A stretch of 64,000 nucleotides of DNA from Magnaporthiopsis rhizophila (lineage: Eukaryota > Ascomycota > Sordariomycetes > Magnaporthales > Magnaporthaceae), in assembly GCA_003049465.1 (NCBI GenBank), contig PYSS01000053.1:58398-122397 (forward strand), in the 5' to 3' direction. The position numbers and the translations under genes were made by a program. The first letter of the stretch is position 1; every line of letters begins with the position of its first letter. Below, piece by piece: positions 58,653 to 64,000 of this stretch. Below the pieces are notes generated by a model. The model made no database searches. It was given only the letters and a program-made list of their open reading frames with translations, and had not been told where the DNA came from.

Positions 58653-59359
58653 ATGGCGTACTCGGGCTACTCGTACCAGGACTGGTCGGTAGCGGCCGAC
58701 TACCAGCCCACATCCACCTTCACCACTTGGGAATGGGATGAGCATAGAGAATCGGGACAGCATGCCCCTCGACGCATGCAGCACGGCTACTCCGAAGAGA
58801 CCGGCCACTACGTTTATGAGGCCGGGAGCCTCCGCGAAGACGACCCTTACCGGATCCAGCCACGAACGTCGGCGACACGGCGAGTCACCAGCGGCAGCAC
58901 AACCTCGCACAGCCACCGGTCTGGGGAAGAGAGCAGCAGAAGGAGAGACGAGAAGGAGAAGAGCAAAGCAGGGAGAGGGTCGACGTCCGGCTCGCGGGCG
59001 TCAGGGGGGTCAAGAACCACATCGGCGGCGCCGGCGCACGAGCCGTCGTCTACCGGGAGCAGGGGGTCGCTCCACCACCATCACTACGCCCCGCCCAGGA
59101 CGCCGGCGATCGGGCGGCTGGCGACCCCGGAGCTGGCGCCACTCAGCGCGGGGCTGCGCTTCTGCTCGTGCGGGTGCAGCGACGGCCTCCACGAGGAGGA
59201 GGAGAGGTACATGCAGGGGCGGGAGAAGATGGACTCACAACGTAAGTAATACCAGCATTATCCACCCGCGCACTTTCTGGTCAAGTCTCGCTAACGTCGC
59301 TCTCAACCGCCTACCTAGTCCATTACGCAGTAACACACGTTTCTTCCAGGCGATCATGA
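58653..59359 (+). CDS. Uncharacterised Ser/Arg-rich protein
   Basis: Exon 1 runs from the ATG at 58653 to 59241, about 196 codons. If unspliced, the frame stops at 59249, but that stop lies inside a perfect GTAAGT donor, so an intron is likely. The CTAAC at about 59291 and the AG at 59317-59318 would add a short exon ending at 59359, giving about 210 residues. Later AGs at 59330 and 59349 are alternatives. I do not recognise the protein. It opens MAYSGYSYQDWSVAADYQP, aromatic-rich, then has a Ser/Arg/Lys/Glu-rich disordered part, a His run (HHHH), and a small Cys-containing block CSCGCSDGLHEEEE near the end. The leader is pyrimidine-rich. It could be nuclear or RNA-associated, but nothing proves it. 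Confidence 0.65.
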
Positions 59360-60654
59360 CCGTCGCTCGAGGGGATTTAAGACTGGGTTGGTGGATTAAT
59401 ACCGCAGTAGGCGCACGCTGTTGGTTGTCAGGGTTTCTGCGTTTCGGGAGCAATTGAGGCAGGCGTTCTAAGAGGTTAACGGCGTTATTTTTTCGTTTGG
59501 GCAAGCGGTTTGGCGGCTACCACTTCGCCCGTTGGATAAAGGCAGCGGGGTATGAATTGAAATTTTCCGTTCTTTGTTCCACCGCGTCGACTTCAACTCG
59601 ACGCGTTGGCCCATCATGCATTTCTGCCTGGGCCAATTTTCGTGGTAGGAAAAGGACCACAAGTTGTCGTCGGTGTCAGGCAGCAAAGCACCAACGGCGA
59701 GGGGCCCGGGTGGCCTGGTCCGTGCAGGGCAGGCAAGCGGAGCACCACCCTGGCATGAGTCGATCGTCTCGCCGGTCGGATTGGCTGCCAGGCAGCAGCA
59801 GCCAGCCCTGTGGGGCCCCGTCCATGTCTTTGAAGCCCCAACAAGCGAATAAGAAGCTCGATCGCTGCCTAGGTGGGGGTAACCCACTGACTGGCGGCCC
59901 TTTGCTTTTCATGATGGGGTTTCTCATGAGGGCGACGCTTCGGTGGGTGCGAAATTGCGCGCAGATTTTAGCGGGCAACACTTCCCTGCTTCCAGCAAGG
60001 GTTTATTGCGTCCAGCCCTAGGTATGCGCATCCACGTGTCTTCTATTTTTTTTCCGTGAGTATCGTATCGCCTGGAGATGCGCGACATGTCGAGGTCGGA
60101 TGTGCATCGGATTGCGCAAAGGCGCATTGTCTGGATCCGCTGGCGAACGCGCGTCGACTCATCTCGTCGAGATTGTTGCGCCCTTCCGCGCGCCTGGGCT
60201 TCCATTGGTTGCGCCCTTGCTGACTTATCGCACGAGCACACCCTCCTATTGGTGCGCCAGTCCACGTCCTGATGACTCATCATACTCGTCTCTATATGAT
60301 TCGACAGACATACGCGGGGTGCCAGCGAAGCCCCAGCAGGACTTTCACCGCGCCAACCCAGGACTTCCGACGAACCCTTGCCTTCCATGTCCTGCGCAGG
60401 ACTTGGGCGACTTTTCCCGAGTCCCTCTCGCAAGTCCCCTTTTTTTGGGTTTCAACAGCCGTGCCCGTATTGCTGCTGTGCCGCCGTCGGCTACCTTATT
60501 CATAATGTGACCACTATTTTGGTTTATTTGGTATCAAATGACTTCGGTGAGGATATGACTGCAGGATTGTGCCCGTCGGTCGGCGTTTTGTTTGTCGATT
60601 TTAGCTCCCTTCTCCGTTCATCTGGTCTCTCCTAGTGCGTCCGGCGATGCTGGC

Positions 60655-60704
<50 letters not shown>

Positions 60705-60943
60705 NAAAAAAAAAAAAAAAAAACAAGGCATCGGGAACATTTTCCGTCGACGCGAACCAATCCAGCAATCAAGGGTTTCTTTTAGATTCCAAACTCAGTA
60801 TTACCCATTAATCATAAAGGCTCACCGGCCTATGTTCTCGAGTCGTTCGGGTGACAGCGGCTCTCAGAAAAATATACAGTGCTGGACTTTGCTATGTCTC
60901 CTAAGCGATAAGCCGCCGCCCAGATAGCTACCAATAGCGCGAA
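59360..60943. other. Gene-free 1.6 kb with N-containing poly-A
   Basis: No supported gene. The right part contains an A tract with an N (60656-60723). The last 220 bases before 60944 are probably the 3' UTR of the receptor-like gene. Confidence 0.45.
60656..60723. repeat. Poly-A tract with an unresolved base
   Basis: 68 bases, all A except one N at 60705. Like the T tract at 55865, this marks an uncertain assembly point, with opposite base orientation. Confidence 0.9.
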
Positions 60944-62773
60944 TTAAAAAACCCCATGGCTAGATACGACCGCCAGGCGCCTTAGATCTGCGTCTCCCAC
61001 CCTGCTGGGATTTGCTCCTGAAAACACTGGGTCCGGGAAGCTGCCCGTATTATTTTGCCCTCCACGGCCTACCTTTGCCCTATCATCTTCGCTGATGTTC
61101 ACTGTCACTTCGGTGTCTCTCCTAATTCGACCTGCTGGCAGTACTCCGCCCACTATGCTGCTACTCTCGCTCGCCGACCCGCCGCTCGTATGCTCATATT
61201 TCACGTCTTCCTGGGCTGCCTGCCCCATCATCGGGGGCAGCTTAGCGGCAGCTTCGGCCTCATGGCGAGCGCGGTTGTAAATGGATTCCTCGCTCTCGTT
61301 GGCTGTAGGCAGTGGGTTCACGGAGCGCGCGCCGCGGCGGTTGTCGAGTGGGACGTCGTTGAAGTTGTCGCCGGCGATCATGCCGTTGGAGCCCCCCTGA
61401 GGCCGCCGTGACGTGCCACCTGATCTGGTGATTGACCTGATGCTAGTAAAGATGCCCCCTGTGAAACGCTTCATAACGGAGAAGATCATAGGGATGTTCG
61501 ATGTGATGACTGCCACAAAGGTTTCGCGCACGGCCCAGGAACCGGCCTGCTGGGCACCGTTGATGGGGTCCTATCGACGTCGCCGCGTGCGTTAGTAGGT
61601 CGGCGAGCAGCGCAAGCGGGCGAGACCCATGATTTGAGAGATGCATCTGCGCGATGTGCTGCAGTGTCACGCAATCTGTTCCACTTACTGTGAGGATCAA
61701 GACGCATCTGAGGATGCCCGCGAGTGTGACAAACAAGCCCATGCCAAACAGCACCATGAGGCCGGCCTTTTTCGCTGGCTTGAGTGAGGCTTGCCAAAGC
61801 ATCGGGAGGGGTATGCTGAGAAGGTACATGTCCGTCAGGACGTTGAGCACAACGGTGACGAGGACGTTAATCTTGGAGATGGCAGGTTGGCAAAGGTCTG
61901 TGTAGTATGGCTCCCTGTTAGCTCTGCGGCCCGTCCGGTCTAGCGGCATAGCACGTGGACAAGCGCGACGGCGGTTCCGGACAGACACTTACTTCCAGGA
62001 TCCGGATATATCTGCCAGTTTTTTTCGAACGGCATGCAGCCGAACATGATGGAAAGGAATACGACGAGCCAGGTGGACAAAATCAGGCCAAACCCGATAT
62101 AGACACGGATCTTGAAGTGGGCAAGGCCTGCGGTGAGACGCAGGTAAAAGGCACACATGGAAGCCTTGAGGAGCCAAAGAAGTAGTGTGTAGGTCGACCA
62201 CCCTGATGGCGAAAAGGCCGGGCATAGTTAGCAACCGAAAAGGGCCGGCTGTTCGTGGGCGTACATCCGCGTTAGGGAGAGCTGGCGAAGGTTCCTACCG
62301 GCAACTTGCGTTTTGGAGCCATTTACCCTGATGGTGGGCCACGTCAATCAATGGTTAGGATTTGATGCTGGTCTCGTTTTCTCTACTCGGTGTGCGCCGC
62401 AAGCTCACCTGAGCCACCACTCTTCACTCTCGGGTACCACCGCGGCCCTCTGCTCGTTGGTCATGCCATTGTTGGCCAGGCCCCGCCAAAATGCGCCGAC
62501 AGAATATGCCAGATACGTTTCGACAGAGTACGTCACCTAGACGAGAAGGCGCATCCAAGTCAGCAATTGGGTGCCTATTTCAGAAGAGGTAGTCTCCTCG
62601 GGGAAGAGGCGCAACCGGGGATGGAAGGGACGCACTGCGGCGGCCACCATGAGATAGTCATCAGCCTGCAGCTTGGTGATGCCAACGGCCGAGACCCGCG
62701 CGTAGAGGCGGAGCGCTATGACCAACAGGCCGATGCCCAGCAGGACAAAGTTCTCGGTCACGAAGGCATTCAT
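60944..62773 (-). CDS. Fungal rhodopsin-domain membrane protein (PTH11-type)
   Basis: Six exons (62773-62636, 62536-62409, 62327-62299, 62202-61993, 61914-61691, 61570-60944) join in phase to 451 residues. The hydrophobic segments fit a seven-helix bundle: ENFVLLGIGLLVIALRLYAR first, then the helices around LLLWLLKASMCAFYLRL, GLILSTWLVVFLSIMFG, KINVLVTVVLNVLTDMYLLSIPLP and AGLMVLFGMGLFVTLAGILRC. Landmarks of the Fung_rhodopsin family are ADDYLM, CQPAISKIN, the IPLP loop and LTDPINGAQ followed by WAVRETFVAVITSNIPMIF. The last 150 residues form a Ser/Gly/Asn-rich cytosolic tail. Members include PTH11-like receptors thought to sense surface or chemical cues at the plasma membrane; no CFEM domain precedes the helices here. 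The ligand is unknown. The start is ATG 62773. Confidence 0.92.
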
Positions 62774-64000
62774 CTTGTTTTGCCCCCAGCTGGGGTGGCT
62801 CCTGCTGATCCGATCAGCCGAGAGGAGGCTCGTCGAGAAGTCTGGGAGATGGAAGCGTGCTTCGCCGTTCGCCGTTCGCCGGTGGAGGCACGGAGGTACC
62901 TTATAGTGGGGAGGTTGCTGGCAACAAATGTTCAGGGAAACAAGATGTGCCGCTGCGGCCGGGTAGGTGCACCAGGCGTCACCGAACCTGCCGTCAGATT
63001 TCTCTCAGAAGTTCATCAAGCACTGGACAGTCGGGCGGTGTTTGCGATTGGCGAAGCTTGTTGACTGTGGGCCTGCGGGGAGGGAAGGAAGGACCGTGGA
63101 CGGGCGGGCTCAATGTTCTGTGTCGCCAAACGGAGACGGCAGGAGCTCTGAGACAGGACGGCAGAATATTAGGCCAAGGAGACGGCCACGGAACTTGGAC
63201 CACGATATCTATGTCGAGGGTATGGAGCCAGCGAGTGGGAACGCGGCATCGGCGTTGCCTCTCGACGTTCGGAGAGGAGGAGGAGGAGGAATCCATGGGC
63301 ACGATGCCGGTTTAAAAACGCCACACAGATCCGAGGTGACATCTATTAGGTGCGGCAATGGGGCTCACAAACCATACGTGATTGCGCGTGCATGTGATCC
63401 AACACCACATGCAGCGCAAAGGGGTTGCTGGGTGGGAGATCACCCGAGATGCGAACATTTGTCGCCATGATCCGATGAAGGTGGTGTTCGGTTGCGGCAA
63501 GGGGCCCGTGGAGACGCGGCGCATTTATTGGCCTATAGCTGTGCCTGCCTAAGGAGGTACCTGGTTATAGTCCCGTGTAGGATCATGTTTCCCCCAAGAC
63601 TCCATCCAGGGCCACCATAGGAGGGTCAGGGCTGCTAGAGCAATGTGACTCTATGATTTCTTAGCCGCATATAACCAATTCGCCAACAGAGAGATCAGCA
63701 ATCCTCGGCATCGACCACTTCCTGCCATGTCCACGGGCCAAATGATGAAGCATATTGGTGTACATTTTTACCAGCCAATCACACACGCATCGATCTGCAT
63801 TTGACTGTAGTGCTCGATTCACAGCAGGCTTTGGCCTCCTTTTCTCTCTCCGCTGTGGTTGCACTGCGCTTATATACTTTCCCCATCAGTGGACTTTCCC
63901 GTCCATGGATCCCTGGTATTTCCCATTCCTTCGTATGTCATGTCCTCGCTCCTGTCCTTTCCGGGCTGTTTCACAAAAAGACGAAAAAGAGTGGGGGAAA
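62774..64000. other. Right edge, receptor upstream region
   Basis: No gene seen in 1.2 kb. The left part should hold the receptor promoter. A TATATA word at about 63871, facing the right edge, could belong to a + strand gene beginning beyond the window; this is speculation. Confidence 0.4.

Overview
This is a GC-rich nuclear segment of a filamentous ascomycete. Short GT-AG introns (mostly about 50-130 nt) with CTRAC-like branch points, a SepH/Cdc7 septation kinase, a Crz1 factor, an alternative oxidase and a fungal rhodopsin-fold receptor point to Sordariomycetes. A Sordariales/Chaetomiaceae-like genome is my best guess, but the rank below class is inference. All exon joins were read by eye from splice signals and reading phase; there is no transcript or database support.

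Layout. 1-1460: no gene seen. 1461-5211: a SET-domain lysine methyltransferase (-) divergent from a Ygr210-type GTPase (+) that carries a 10-nt microexon. 6262-11045: a Pmp3 proteolipid (-), ribosomal protein eL22 (+) and an SLC25 mitochondrial carrier (-). 11805-14019: an alpha/beta hydrolase (+) converging on a DUF218 protein (-). 14757-16404: a conserved-looking protein of unknown function (+). 18765-24202: the SepH/Cdc7 kinase (+, ten exons). 26288-30248: ICE2 (+) converging on eIF3j/Hcr1 (-). 31763-32901: alternative oxidase (+), sharing a 1.5 kb divergent promoter with eIF3j. 36158-38414: Crz1 (+) behind a 3.2 kb gene-free region. 40019-42504: a ToxD-like medium-chain reductase (+) converging on a DUF7053-like protein (-). 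46633-53118: a 2,033-residue low-complexity protein with repeated Trp/poly-Lys modules (+). 54539-55417: an Atg33-like membrane protein (-). 58653-59359: a Ser/Arg-rich unknown (+). 60944-62773: a fungal-rhodopsin (PTH11-type) membrane protein (-).

The left 55 kb is mostly conserved housekeeping and signalling genes: translation, septation, ER shape, calcium response, mitochondrial respiration and probably mitophagy. They form no operon or biosynthetic cluster. The right end (55.4-64 kb) looks more accessory: two homopolymer tracts holding unresolved bases, a frameshifted HET-domain relic, an unknown gene and a receptor-like gene.

The least explained items are the repeat protein at 46.6-53.1 kb, the microexon GTPase, the competing splice donors in the hydrolase, the HET relic, and a CGG-N7-CGG element upstream of the alternative oxidase. 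I did not find a convincing new multi-gene system.
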